A stretch of DNA of 64,000 nt from Pseudomonas mendocina (GTDB lineage: Bacteria > Pseudomonadota > Gammaproteobacteria > Pseudomonadales > Pseudomonadaceae), in assembly GCA_037482215.1 (NCBI GenBank), contig CP148074.1, positions 62,001 through 126,000 of the forward strand. The letters run 5' to 3'. The translations under genes and the position numbers were made by a program. This document shows positions 47,733 to 56,931 of the stretch, piece by piece. A model generated the notes under the pieces. The model was not told the DNA's origin. It saw only the letters and a program-made list of their open reading frames with translations, and ran no database searches. Each line of letters opens with the position of its first letter. The first letter of the stretch is position 1.

Positions 47733-48676
47733 ACAGCAAGCTGACTCACATCATCGTGTGGTTGTTGGTGCTGGCCCTGAGCCTGGGCTTTCTGCTGATC
47801 GGCTCCGGGTTGGATATGGACTACGTGATCCCCAAACGCATGGTGCGGCTGGGCAGCATCCTGTTGGCGGGCGTGTGTGTGGGCCTGTCTTCGGTGATTT
47901 TTCAGAGCATTGTCGGCAACCGCATTCTGACTCCGGCGATCATGGGTTATGAGGCTGTTTACCTGCTGTTTCAGGCGCTGCTGATCCTGTTGTTGGGCAC
48001 CGGCAGCCTGATTGTGCTGAATGCAGCGAGCAACGCGGCGCTGTCGATCCTGTTGATGTTGGCCTACTCCTGGGCGATCCATCACTGGCTGCTGCGTTCG
48101 GGGCGCAGCAACCTCTACTTGTTGCTGGTCGGGCTGGTGCTTTCGATGGTGCTGGGCACCTTTACCCAGTTCATCCAGTTGCGCATCAGCCCCGGCGAGT
48201 TTTCCATTTTGCAGAGCTTCAGCTATGCCAGCTTTAACAAGGCGCAGCCTGCTCAGTTGCTTTACTCGGCGCTGCTGGTGATCGTCGTATGCGCGGTCAT
48301 TTACCGGCTGCTGAATGTGCTGGATGTGCTGGCGCTGGGGCGTGAACAGGCACTCTCGCTGGGGGTTGATCACCGCCGAGGTGTGCGCTTGCAACTGGCG
48401 CTGATTGCGGTGCTGGTGGCGGTGTCCACCAGCCTGGTCGGGCCTACGGCCTTTATGGGCATTTTCGTCGCCAATATCACCTACTTGCTGGCCGGTACCG
48501 TGCGCCATCGCGTCACCCTGCCGCTCAGCTGTGCCATTTCCATTGCCCTGTTTATCGTGGCCCAGTTCTTGGTCGAGCAGGTTTTCAACTACGGCACCAC
48601 CGTTGGCATTTTGGTCAATCTGGTGTGCGGCACCTATTTCCTCGCCTTGATGCTCCGCCCCCGAGGCCATTCATGA
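47729..48676 (+). CDS. ferric-siderophore ABC permease (FecCD family), FatC-like
   Basis: This is a 315-aa partner permease with RMVRLGSILLAGVCVGLSSV, SRILTPAIMGYE-like NRILTPAIMGYEAVYLL and VGPTAFMGIFVANITYLL. The ATG at 47729 overlaps the previous stop by 4 bases (ATGA) and its own stop overlaps the ATPase start in the same way. The channel pair, the ATPase and the lipoprotein make a complete importer for the iron-siderophore complex. Confidence 0.87.
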   Translation: MNSKLTHIIVWLLVLALSLGFLLIGSGLDMDYVIPKRMVRLGSILLAGVCVGLSSVIFQSIVGNRILTPAIMGYEAVYLLFQALLILLLGTGSLIVLNAASNAALSILLMLAYSWAIHHWLLRSGRSNLYLLLVGLVLSMVLGTFTQFIQLRISPGEFSILQSFSYASFNKAQPAQLLYSALLVIVVCAVIYRLLNVLDVLALGREQALSLGVDHRRGVRLQLALIAVLVAVSTSLVGPTAFMGIFVANITYLLAGTVRHRVTLPLSCAISIALFIVAQFLVEQVFNYGTTVGILVNLVCGTYFLALMLRPRGHS

Positions 48677-49455
48677 TCACCCTGCGTAATATCCACAAAG
48701 CCTATGGCCGCAAAGCGGTTCTGGGCGATGTCAGTGTCGAGTTTCCGGCCCGTCAGATCACCTCACTGATCGGCCCCAATGGCGCAGGCAAAAGCACTCT
48801 GCTGATGCTGATTGCACGCCTGGCCGAAGCCTCCAGCGGCGAGCTTCTGTTAGAGGGGCGGCCGGTTGCCAGCCTGTCGATCCGCGACTACGCCCGGCGT
48901 GTGGCGACATTGCGGCAGTCGCCGGATTTCAACCTGCGTCTGACTGTCGATGAGCTGGTCGCCTTTGGCCGCTTCCCCTACAGCCGTGGTGCGCTGACCG
49001 CTGAAGACCGCATCGCCATCGACGAGGCCATTGCCTTTCTCGAACTGGAATCACTGCGCGGCGCTTACATCGACGAACTTAGCGGCGGGCAACGGCAGAT
49101 GGCGTTTCTGGCCATGACCATCGCCCAGCAAACCGATTATCTGCTGCTCGATGAGCCGCTGAACAACCTCGATATGAAGCACGCCGTCGGCATCATGCGT
49201 GCGCTGCGCCGGCTCTGCGATGAGCACGGGCGCACGGTGATTCTGGTGGTGCACGACATCAACTTCGCCGCCAACTATTCCGACCACATCGTGGCCATGA
49301 AAGACGGTGCGGTGTTCTGCCAAGGCCCCGTGCATGAGGTGGTGACTCAGGCACATTTGCACGCGCTGTACGGTCTGGACTTTCAGATTGTGCACAGCGA
49401 GCGCGGGCTGCTTTGCGACTACTTCAATCCATCACCTTCGAGGGAACGATCATGA
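48673..49455 (+). CDS. ferric-siderophore ABC ATPase
   Basis: This is a 260-aa ATPase of the FepC/FecE type with Walker A IGPNGAGKST, signature ELSGGQRQMAFLAM, Walker B YLLLDEPLNNLD and VVHDINFA. I chose ATG 48673, which overlaps the permease stop by ATGA; the longer open frame upstream is in the wrong context. It energises the FecCD pair. Confidence 0.92.
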   Translation: MITLRNIHKAYGRKAVLGDVSVEFPARQITSLIGPNGAGKSTLLMLIARLAEASSGELLLEGRPVASLSIRDYARRVATLRQSPDFNLRLTVDELVAFGRFPYSRGALTAEDRIAIDEAIAFLELESLRGAYIDELSGGQRQMAFLAMTIAQQTDYLLLDEPLNNLDMKHAVGIMRALRRLCDEHGRTVILVVHDINFAANYSDHIVAMKDGAVFCQGPVHEVVTQAHLHALYGLDFQIVHSERGLLCDYFNPSPSRERS

Positions 49456-50447
49456 GCTTACTGCCTGTAAACCGAGTCCACTCACTGCTGCTGGTCACCG
49501 CACTGGCGGCGGCGTTGCAGGGCTGTGACAAACCTGCTGAGTCGCCTGAGCAAGCGGCTGCGGCAAACAGCGCCAGCACCACAAGCGCCTACGAGCCGGT
49601 GTCTGTTACCCACCAACTGGGCACCACGGTCATCAAGCAAATTCCCCAGCGCGTGGTGGCCTTTGATATGGGCGAAATCGACACGCTGGATCAGCTCGGC
49701 GCGCCGGTTGTGGGCATTGCCAAAGACTACGTGGCGGACTTCCTGAGTAAGTACAAGGATGACCCGAACGTGGCAGATGTGGGCGCCACCGTGCAGCCGA
49801 ATCTGGAAAAGCTGCATGCAGTGAAACCCGATCTGATCCTTATCTCCGCCTTGCAAGCCAAGGACTACGAGGAGATGTCGCAGCTGGCACCGACCGTGCA
49901 CTTTGACATGGACTTCAGCAACAAGAACGGCGACATCCTCACCCAAGCCAAGGAGCATCTGCTCACCTTGGGGCGCATCTTCGACAAAGATGACCTGGCC
50001 CGTGAAAAAGTCGCGCAGATGGACGCGAAAATTCAACAGGTGCGCAGCGTGACTGAAGGGCGTCCGGAGAAAGCCCTGATCGTGCAGCACAACAATGGCT
50101 CCTTCACCTCTTACGGCGTGGCTTCACGCTACGGCTACCTGTTCGACACGCTTGGGGTAAAACCGGCGGACACCGACAAATCCCCAAGCTTGCACGGCCA
50201 GTCGATATCCAACGAATTCATTCAGCAGACCGATCCGGACATCCTCTATGTCATCGACCGCACGGCGGTGATGGAGCGTCGCCCGGCGTTGAACCGCGAG
50301 ACGCTGGAAAACCCACTGCTGCGTGAGACCAAAGCCTGGAAGAACAACCGTGTGGTGTTTGTCGATTCGCAAACCTGGTACCTGTGCACGGCCAGCTTCA
50401 CCTGCCTAAATCGAATCGCCGATGAGGTTATCCAGGGCTACCAGTGA
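49452..50447 (+). CDS. ferric-siderophore binding lipoprotein (FatB-like)
   Basis: This is a 331-aa periplasmic binding protein of the FepB/FatB class. The N-terminal signal ends in a lipobox (ALQGC, Cys26), so it is membrane-anchored. The two-lobed fold shows IPQRVVAFDMGEIDTLDQLG, HAVKPDLILIS and QTDPDILYVIDRT. A second Cys pair (LCTASFTCLN) lies near the C-terminus. The ATG overlaps the ATPase stop by ATGA. It hands the iron complex from the TonB receptor to the permeases. Confidence 0.9.
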   Translation: MSLLPVNRVHSLLLVTALAAALQGCDKPAESPEQAAAANSASTTSAYEPVSVTHQLGTTVIKQIPQRVVAFDMGEIDTLDQLGAPVVGIAKDYVADFLSKYKDDPNVADVGATVQPNLEKLHAVKPDLILISALQAKDYEEMSQLAPTVHFDMDFSNKNGDILTQAKEHLLTLGRIFDKDDLAREKVAQMDAKIQQVRSVTEGRPEKALIVQHNNGSFTSYGVASRYGYLFDTLGVKPADTDKSPSLHGQSISNEFIQQTDPDILYVIDRTAVMERRPALNRETLENPLLRETKAWKNNRVVFVDSQTWYLCTASFTCLNRIADEVIQGYQ

Positions 50448-50464
50448 CCTGTGGTCAGATTTTA

Positions 50465-50483
50465 AAGAATGATTATCAATTAG
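50465..50483. promoter_or_regulatory. Fur-box-like site before the TonB receptor
   Basis: AAGAATGATTATCAATTAG matches 12 of 19 Fur consensus positions. It lies in the 111-base gap between the binding protein and receptor genes, so the receptor likely has its own iron-repressed promoter. Confidence 0.65.
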
Positions 50484-50558
50484 ATTGAGGCTTTGGCGTT
50501 CTGCTTCGAAAAACCTTGTGAGGGTCAATTTAATAATCCTGAATGCAAGGAAATAAGC

Positions 50559-52805
50559 ATGTCGGAACGCTGCCAACCATCTGCCCGCGTGTCCTCATCA
50601 GCGAGGACGCGCTTCACCCGCAACACCCTACGCACCGCCATCCACACAGCATTGCTGCTCGGCTTGAGCAGCAGCGTTGTGCCCGTGCTGGCGGCCACTG
50701 ACGATGAAGCGGCGGCCATCGTCGCCAGCGGTGGGGACCTGGAGCTGCCGGAGACTCAGGTTAAAGGCAGTGCGGACGCTGCCGACCTGCCACAGGTCTA
50801 CGCCGGTGGGCAGGTAGCCACCGGCAGTAAGGTCGGTCTGATGGGCAACAAGGACTTCATGGAGACGCCCTTCAGCACCATCAGCTACACCGACGAATAC
50901 ATCCGTAATGGCCAGGCCCAGGACATCAGCGCGGTGATTGGCCGTACTGATCCCTCGGTGAACGTGGCAGCCAAGCACAGCATTTTCGAAACCTTCTTTA
51001 TCCGTGGCTTCCCTACCAGTTCTGACGACGTTACCTACAACGGACTGGTCGGCATGGCGCCCAACATGCGCACCTCAACCGAGTTGGCCGAGCGTATTGA
51101 AGTCCTGAAAGGCCCGTCCGCCCTGCTTAACGGCATGCCACCGGGCGGCAGCGTGGCCGGCAGCGTCAACATGGTGCCCAAGCGCGCTGCTGATGAGCCG
51201 CTAACCCGCCTGACTGGCACCTATGAATCCGATGGCCTGTGGGGCACTCACGCCGATGTGGGCCGCCGCTTTGGTGACAACAACGAGTTCGGCATCCGTT
51301 ACAACGGTGTGTACCGCAAAGGCGATACGGCGGTGGATGATCAGGACCAGAAAATGGAGATTTCCTCCCTGGGCCTGGACTGGCGTGCGGAGCGCTTCCG
51401 CCTCTCGCTGGATATGTATCAGCAGCGCGAATTGCTTAACGGCGCCAACTACTTTGGTATCTCCGCGATCTCGCCGAATGTCACCCACATCCCGGGCCCG
51501 AAAAAAGGCGATCATTCCCTGGCGCCTGATTGGTCATACGTACGCACCGAGACGGACACCTTCTTGCTGCGCGGTGAATATGACATCTCTGACAACCTCA
51601 CCGCCTACGCGGCTTGGGGTCAGCGCGATGGCGGCTACAACGCCCTGATCGCCCGTAACACGCTGCTTAACAACGAAGGGGATATCGGAGTAGGTGCGAT
51701 CCGCTCCATCCGCGACGGCACCCAGAAGTCCGGTGAGGTTGGCCTCAAAGGCACCTTTGATACCGGCCCGGTCAATCACTCGTGGGCCTTGGCCGCCACG
51801 CGCTTCAAATCCGAATGGAGCTTTAAGGATGGCCGCGCTCCGAGCTATATCGCCAACTACGACAAAGCCAATTACGGCAGCAAACCGACGTTTCCGGGCT
51901 ATGGCAGCATCACCCAGTACACCGAGGCTGAGCTGGAGAGCGTGGCGCTGCTCGACACTTTGTCGTTCTGGGATGACCGCATCCAATGGACCCTCGGCGC
52001 CCGCCACCAGAACATCAAGAGTGCCAACCTGACCGGGCAGAAGGTGAAAACCTCCAAGTACGACGAAAGCCGCCTGTCACCGGCTACGGCGATCCTGTTC
52101 AAGGCGACTGACGAAATCTCCCTGTACGCCAACTACATCGAAGGCTTGAGTCAGGGCCAGTCGGCACCGACCACAGCAGAAAACTCTGGTGAGATGATGA
52201 GCCCGTACCGTACCAAACAGTACGAGATCGGCGCCAAGTTCGACTTGGGCAGCTTCTCCACAAGCGTGGCGCTGTTTGAGATCAAGAAGCCCAGCTCCTA
52301 TCTGAACACCGCGACCAACGTCTACGGCACGTATGGCGAGCAGCGTAACCGTGGCGTGGAGTGGAGCTTTTTCGGCGAGGCCACCGCCAACCTGCGCCTG
52401 ATGGGCGGTATCTCCTACACCAAGGCCGAACTGACCAAGGCGCTGGACAAGACGACCGAAGGCAACCAGATCACCGGCGTACCGAAAGTCATCGCCAAAG
52501 CCGGTGCTGAATACGACCTCGACGCAATCCCCGGCCTGACCCTGACCGCCGGCGCCAACTACACCGACGGCCGCTACGTGACTGACGACCACCGCCTTGA
52601 GCTGCCGTCATACACCGTCTACGACATCGGCGCCCGCTACAGCACCAAGGTCATGGCCAAACCGGTAACCCTCAGCGCCACCGTGCAAAACGTCACCAAC
52701 AAAGCCTACTGGCTGGGCTCCTACCAAGGCGGCGACGGCACCGGCCTCTCCGGCGGCCTCGGCGCCCCGCGTACGTTGCAGGTATCGGCTACGGTCGATT
52801 TTTGA
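50559..52805 (+). CDS. TonB-dependent ferric-siderophore receptor
   Basis: This is a 748-aa outer membrane receptor. After a signal peptide (hydrophobic run, about 24-45, ending VLAA) come the plug domain (TPFSTISYTDEYIRNGQAQ, FETFFIRGFPTSSDDVTYNG, AERIEVLKGPSALLNGMPPG) and a beta-barrel ending in the typical aromatic residue (SATVDF). No N-terminal secretin/STN signalling domain is present, so it is a transporter only. I chose ATG 50559, preceded by AAGGA, since the upstream in-frame extension has no signal features. It should take up the ferric form of the siderophore made here. Confidence 0.92.
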   Translation: MSERCQPSARVSSSARTRFTRNTLRTAIHTALLLGLSSSVVPVLAATDDEAAAIVASGGDLELPETQVKGSADAADLPQVYAGGQVATGSKVGLMGNKDFMETPFSTISYTDEYIRNGQAQDISAVIGRTDPSVNVAAKHSIFETFFIRGFPTSSDDVTYNGLVGMAPNMRTSTELAERIEVLKGPSALLNGMPPGGSVAGSVNMVPKRAADEPLTRLTGTYESDGLWGTHADVGRRFGDNNEFGIRYNGVYRKGDTAVDDQDQKMEISSLGLDWRAERFRLSLDMYQQRELLNGANYFGISAISPNVTHIPGPKKGDHSLAPDWSYVRTETDTFLLRGEYDISDNLTAYAAWGQRDGGYNALIARNTLLNNEGDIGVGAIRSIRDGTQKSGEVGLKGTFDTGPVNHSWALAATRFKSEWSFKDGRAPSYIANYDKANYGSKPTFPGYGSITQYTEAELESVALLDTLSFWDDRIQWTLGARHQNIKSANLTGQKVKTSKYDESRLSPATAILFKATDEISLYANYIEGLSQGQSAPTTAENSGEMMSPYRTKQYEIGAKFDLGSFSTSVALFEIKKPSSYLNTATNVYGTYGEQRNRGVEWSFFGEATANLRLMGGISYTKAELTKALDKTTEGNQITGVPKVIAKAGAEYDLDAIPGLTLTAGANYTDGRYVTDDHRLELPSYTVYDIGARYSTKVMAKPVTLSATVQNVTNKAYWLGSYQGGDGTGLSGGLGAPRTLQVSATVDF

Positions 52806-52829
52806 TCGGTTGAACACATCTGCATCTGC

Positions 52830-52864
52830 AAAACACTGGTAACGGTTCGGCTGGCCAGTGTTTT
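52830..52864. terminator. bidirectional intrinsic terminator
   Basis: A perfect 10-bp stem (AAAACACTGG / CCAGTGTTTT) with a 15-base loop and T/A runs on both sides lies between the convergent receptor and YgjP genes. It marks the border between the siderophore locus and the restriction operon. Confidence 0.8.
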
Positions 52865-52882
52865 TGTGTTTCTGCGCAATCT

Positions 52883-53659
52883 TCAGCTGTCGTTCAGTAA
52901 TGCAGCCGCCATACCATCCAGCCGTTTTTTTACCTTTTCCCACTGCGGCATGACCTGCTGCATAAGGCGGTAGAATCGCTCACTGTGGTTGTGTTCGGCG
53001 ATGTGGCAAAGCTCATGCAAGATTACGTAGTCAATGCACTCGCGGGATGCCTTAACCAAGTGCGGATTGAGTGTGATGCGGCCTGCCGGTGAACAACTGC
53101 CCCATTGTGTTTGCATGCTTAGCAGGCGCAGTGGCGGTTTAGCGTCAACCCAAAGGGTCTGCTGCAAGACAGCGTCTAAGCGTCGTTCAAATACCTCACG
53201 GGCGCGCGCTTTGTACCAGGCGTAAAGGAGTTCGCGGACCTTCTCTGCTGACTTGGCCCGAACAGAAACCTCCAGCCTGCCCCGCAACAAGCGCACCTTT
53301 TGCACCTCATCAGGCGCCTCAATCACTTTGAGCACATACCGCTTGCCCAAGTAGTAGTGACCCTCTCCGCTGATGTACTGCCTTGGGCGAACGTGCGTGA
53401 GCTGGGCGCGGAACTCACGAAGCTGCTCATAGATCCAGCGACCGCGTCGCTTCAGTGCAGCTAATACCTGCTCATCGGTGGCCCAGTCTGGTGCGCTGAC
53501 GCGTACGCGGCAGTCTGGATCGACCTTAATCAGAATGCGGGAAACCTCGCGAGTCCTTCGTGCCCTTTCAACCTGAATCAACTCATCGGCGTAATGAAAG
53601 CTCAGCCAGCCTGCCACTTTGGGAGCAGGCGATGCGTTAAGGACGATGGGCACGCTCAT
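52883..53659 (-). CDS. YgjP/DUF45 (M48-like) zinc metallopeptidase
   Basis: This is a 258-aa protein with the DUF45 core: QTQWGSCSPAGRITLNPHLV, followed by the metal motif HELCHIAEHNHSERFY (HExxH plus a downstream His). The family is often found next to hsdR in type I restriction loci; its role there is not known to me. I chose ATG 53659, which overlaps the hsdR stop by ATGA, over the longer frame to 53698. It is the last gene of the restriction operon. Confidence 0.85.
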   Translation of the reverse strand: MSVPIVLNASPAPKVAGWLSFHYADELIQVERARRTREVSRILIKVDPDCRVRVSAPDWATDEQVLAALKRRGRWIYEQLREFRAQLTHVRPRQYISGEGHYYLGKRYVLKVIEAPDEVQKVRLLRGRLEVSVRAKSAEKVRELLYAWYKARAREVFERRLDAVLQQTLWVDAKPPLRLLSMQTQWGSCSPAGRITLNPHLVKASRECIDYVILHELCHIAEHNHSERFYRLMQQVMPQWEKVKKRLDGMAAALLNDS

Positions 53660-56600
53660 AAGCCGGACAAGCCCACCCGCGTGATTTGCACCACCCACTC
53701 AACCATGGCCTTTGCCTGATCCATGCCAGCGCCCACCGCTTTGCACTCCTTGAAGAGCAGCGGCAGTAGCTTCTTGCGAATATCGCTTTCAATATTTTGT
53801 GGGTTGATCGAATGCTCAGCCACCGAGGCCATGACCATTTCATCCAGGCTGAAAGCCAGTTTGACCCAGTGCTCCTGTGTCTGTTCATCAGTCGACGCTA
53901 AGGCTTCAGGAAGGCTCTTCTTGAAGACGCCGAAGTAAGCCTGGGCATGCCGATTACCTGAAAAAACATCAGGCAGTTCATCAAGCTTGCGGGCCTGTAC
54001 CTGCTGCTCAAACTCGTGGAAGAGCAGGTATTGTTTAAGCGGGTGATCAAACAACTTTTCCGCTTCCTCAATGGCCTGGCGTAGCAGTTTGGAGAACGCC
54101 TCTTGGGCGTAAGGATCATCGCGCAGCTCCTGCTCGATCATCTTACTGACACGGGTCTTGATGATGTCCGTTTCGTTGCGCGTCTTTTCATCGCTCCATT
54201 GCTCAGGCTTTTGCTGCCCCATCTTGCCAACTTCATAAACGCCCCCGGGGTCTTTCACCTCCACGCCGACCACATGCTTGTCCAGCAGCTTACGTACTTG
54301 CTCGGCATACTGGTCGTAGTTCACCGTTTCACCAGCATCTTGCTTGGCGAGCTGGCGCAGACTGGAGAACTGCTTAAGGGTTTCCTTGTACTGAGCGCGA
54401 TCGGCATCGCTGAAGCTGGTGTCATCAAAGAACGAGGCTGACTGCAAAGCCACTTTTAAGCAGCTGGCAAACTCTGTCAGCGCTTCGTAGAAGTCATCAC
54501 GCGTCTTAAGATTTACATCCACCAGCTCGCCATCAAACTCTTGCATTTTGGGCACTAGTACTTGGCGCAACTGTTCGATATCGCCTTTGTTTTTCACCCC
54601 GGAGAAGATCGCCCAGAGGTTCTTATGCAGCTGGGGTAGCCGTTTGTACTCGCTGCTCATTTGGTTGTAGAGGCCAGCGATGTCGTTAATGTCATAGCCG
54701 CCTTGGGTGCGAGAGGCCAGATCCTGGTAGTTCTGAATCGTGGTATCCAGCTCGGCCAGAATGCCCCTGTAGTCGATCAGCAGACCGAATTTCTTCAAAG
54801 GATGCAGGCGGTTTACCCGCGCAATCGCCTGAATCAGGTTGTGCTCTTTGAGCGGTTTATCGATGTAGAGCACCGTGTTCTTCGGCTCATCAAACCCCGT
54901 AAGTAGCTTGTCCACCACGATCAAAAGTTTAAGCGCCTCATCCTTGTCAAAACGCTCGATCACTTTCTTGGTGTAGACCTGCTCATCCATGTTGCCGACG
55001 TTGTTCTTCCACCACTTAGTTACCTCGGGAGAGTTGGCCTCATCGATATCGGTATTGCCCTCACGGCTATCCGGCGGGCTCATTACCACGGCGCTTTCGA
55101 ATAACCCGGCCTCATCTAAATACTGTTTGTACTTGATTGCTGAGGCTTTGCTGTCACAGGCTAATTGCCCTTTGAGCCCCTCGTCGATGTTCTTCACGAA
55201 GTGGTTAGCAATGTCTAAAGCGATCAGGCGAATACGGTCATCCGCGCTATAGATGTGCCCCTTCTTGGCGGACTTGCGCTTGAGATCTTCTTTCTGCGGC
55301 TCGCTCAGCCCTTCCGTAATGCGCTCAAACCAGCTGTCGATGGCGCGCGCATTCACATCCAGATCAGGGATGCGCTCCTCATAGAGCAGCGGTGTCACGG
55401 CTTGATCCTCAACCGCGCGCTGCATGGTGTAGGCATGCACGATGGGGCCAAACTTATTGGTTGTCTTATCGTCCTTGAGCAGCGGTGTACCGGTAAATGC
55501 CACATAGGCGGCATTGGGCAACGCTTGCTTCATACGAATGTTGTTCTCACCGCCTTGGCTACGGTGCCCTTCATCGATAAGCACAATAATGTCGGGGCTG
55601 GTGTTCTTGCACTGTGGCAGCTTAGTGGCGCTGTTGAACTTCTGGATCAGCGAGAAAATGATGCGCTCGTTGCCCTTGCCGATTTGCTCAGCCAGGCGCG
55701 TGCCAGAAGTGGCCATGGCAGCTTCACGATCCTTCTTGCCTGCCAGTTCGCCCCCGGAAGCAAAGGTCTTGCTGAGCTGGGCTTCAAGGTCAACCCGGTC
55801 GGTGACCACCACAATCCGGCACTGCTTGAGCGTGTCGTGCAGAATCAGCGCTTTGCTTAAAAACACCATGGTGAATGATTTACCCGAGCCGGTTGTGTGC
55901 CAGATAACCCCCCCTTCACGACCACCATCTTTACGTTTCTGCTTGATTCGTTCGATCAGCCGTTTGATGCCAAAGACCTGTTGATAACGCGCAACGATCT
56001 TGCCGACTTTCTTATCGAACAAGGTAAAAAGGCGAGTCATTTCCAGCAGCCGGTCTGGCGACAGCAGGCTAATGAGCAACTGGTCCTGGCCTGTCAGTGC
56101 AAGCTCGCCGCCAGCGATCAGGCTTTCGTACCAGTGCAAATCCGCCGCTGGACGGTGACTGAAGAGAGCGGCCTTCTGCACGCTCGTCAGTTGGCGATTT
56201 TTGAGGGCGTATGACTCTGACGCAGGCATATCTTCCTCACGCCAAGCGGCCCAGAACTTGGCCGGAGTGCCGCAGGTGGCATAGCGCCCATCGCTGCCAT
56301 TAACCGCCAACAGCAACTGGCTATAGGCAAACAGCTTGGGAATCTCGTCATGGCGCTGGTTGCGCAGGTTTTGCGAAACACCTTCATCAATGGTTGGGCC
56401 TTTTTTCGCATTGCCGTCGGGCCGCTTGGCTTCGATAACAACCAAGGGAATGCCGTTAACAAAGCAGACAATATCCGGCCTGCGGGTCTCAACGCCGCCG
56501 CTGCGCAGCACACGGAACTCTTCGGTAAAAATAAAACTGTTGTTCTCGGGCGTGTGCCAGTCGATCAACGCAACAGTCGGGTTGGCCTTTTTGCCATCTA

Positions 56601-56931
56601 CAAACTCGGTGACCGAAATGCCGTACAGCAAATGGTTGTAAAGCCGTTCGTTGGCGGCCAGCAGCCCTTCATTAAGCGCTGGGCTGCAAACCTCATTGAT
56701 CAGGTTGTCGATTGCCTTGGACGAGAGTGGATACTCCTTACCGGCAAAGACAAAGCGCCGCTTGCTCAGTTGCTCACGCAGCACATCGCGCAGCACGACT
56801 TCATCGCTCTTACCAGCTCGCGCAGACAAAGCCTGTTCAGGAGAGATGAACTCCCAGCCCAGATTGCATAGCAGGGCTAATGCCGGAAGCTTCGCGCTGT
56901 ATTCCTCCTGAAACTTAGGTGCAGCGATCAT
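53656..56931 (-). CDS. hsdR: type I restriction enzyme motor/nuclease subunit
   Basis: This is a 1091-aa HsdR. The N-terminal nuclease has Asp153 and Glu167-x-Lys169 (RRPDIVCF, VVIEAKRP). A superfamily 2 translocase follows: Walker A Lys351 in TTGSGKSFTMVFLSK, Asp453-Glu454 in IDEGHRSQGG, AFTGTPLL, and motif VI IQAIARVNRLHPLKK. A helical C-terminus would join the methylase. It cuts unmodified DNA after translocation, with HsdM and HsdS. It overlaps both neighbours by ATGA. All catalytic residues are intact. Confidence 0.93.
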   Translation of the reverse strand: MIAAPKFQEEYSAKLPALALLCNLGWEFISPEQALSARAGKSDEVVLRDVLREQLSKRRFVFAGKEYPLSSKAIDNLINEVCSPALNEGLLAANERLYNHLLYGISVTEFVDGKKANPTVALIDWHTPENNSFIFTEEFRVLRSGGVETRRPDIVCFVNGIPLVVIEAKRPDGNAKKGPTIDEGVSQNLRNQRHDEIPKLFAYSQLLLAVNGSDGRYATCGTPAKFWAAWREEDMPASESYALKNRQLTSVQKAALFSHRPAADLHWYESLIAGGELALTGQDQLLISLLSPDRLLEMTRLFTLFDKKVGKIVARYQQVFGIKRLIERIKQKRKDGGREGGVIWHTTGSGKSFTMVFLSKALILHDTLKQCRIVVVTDRVDLEAQLSKTFASGGELAGKKDREAAMATSGTRLAEQIGKGNERIIFSLIQKFNSATKLPQCKNTSPDIIVLIDEGHRSQGGENNIRMKQALPNAAYVAFTGTPLLKDDKTTNKFGPIVHAYTMQRAVEDQAVTPLLYEERIPDLDVNARAIDSWFERITEGLSEPQKEDLKRKSAKKGHIYSADDRIRLIALDIANHFVKNIDEGLKGQLACDSKASAIKYKQYLDEAGLFESAVVMSPPDSREGNTDIDEANSPEVTKWWKNNVGNMDEQVYTKKVIERFDKDEALKLLIVVDKLLTGFDEPKNTVLYIDKPLKEHNLIQAIARVNRLHPLKKFGLLIDYRGILAELDTTIQNYQDLASRTQGGYDINDIAGLYNQMSSEYKRLPQLHKNLWAIFSGVKNKGDIEQLRQVLVPKMQEFDGELVDVNLKTRDDFYEALTEFASCLKVALQSASFFDDTSFSDADRAQYKETLKQFSSLRQLAKQDAGETVNYDQYAEQVRKLLDKHVVGVEVKDPGGVYEVGKMGQQKPEQWSDEKTRNETDIIKTRVSKMIEQELRDDPYAQEAFSKLLRQAIEEAEKLFDHPLKQYLLFHEFEQQVQARKLDELPDVFSGNRHAQAYFGVFKKSLPEALASTDEQTQEHWVKLAFSLDEMVMASVAEHSINPQNIESDIRKKLLPLLFKECKAVGAGMDQAKAMVEWVVQITRVGLSGL

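Noticed and set aside
47645..48670. 341-aa minus-strand frame
   Set aside because: It mirrors the FecCD permease genes; the Gln/His-rich sequence is the reverse complement of membrane-helix codons.
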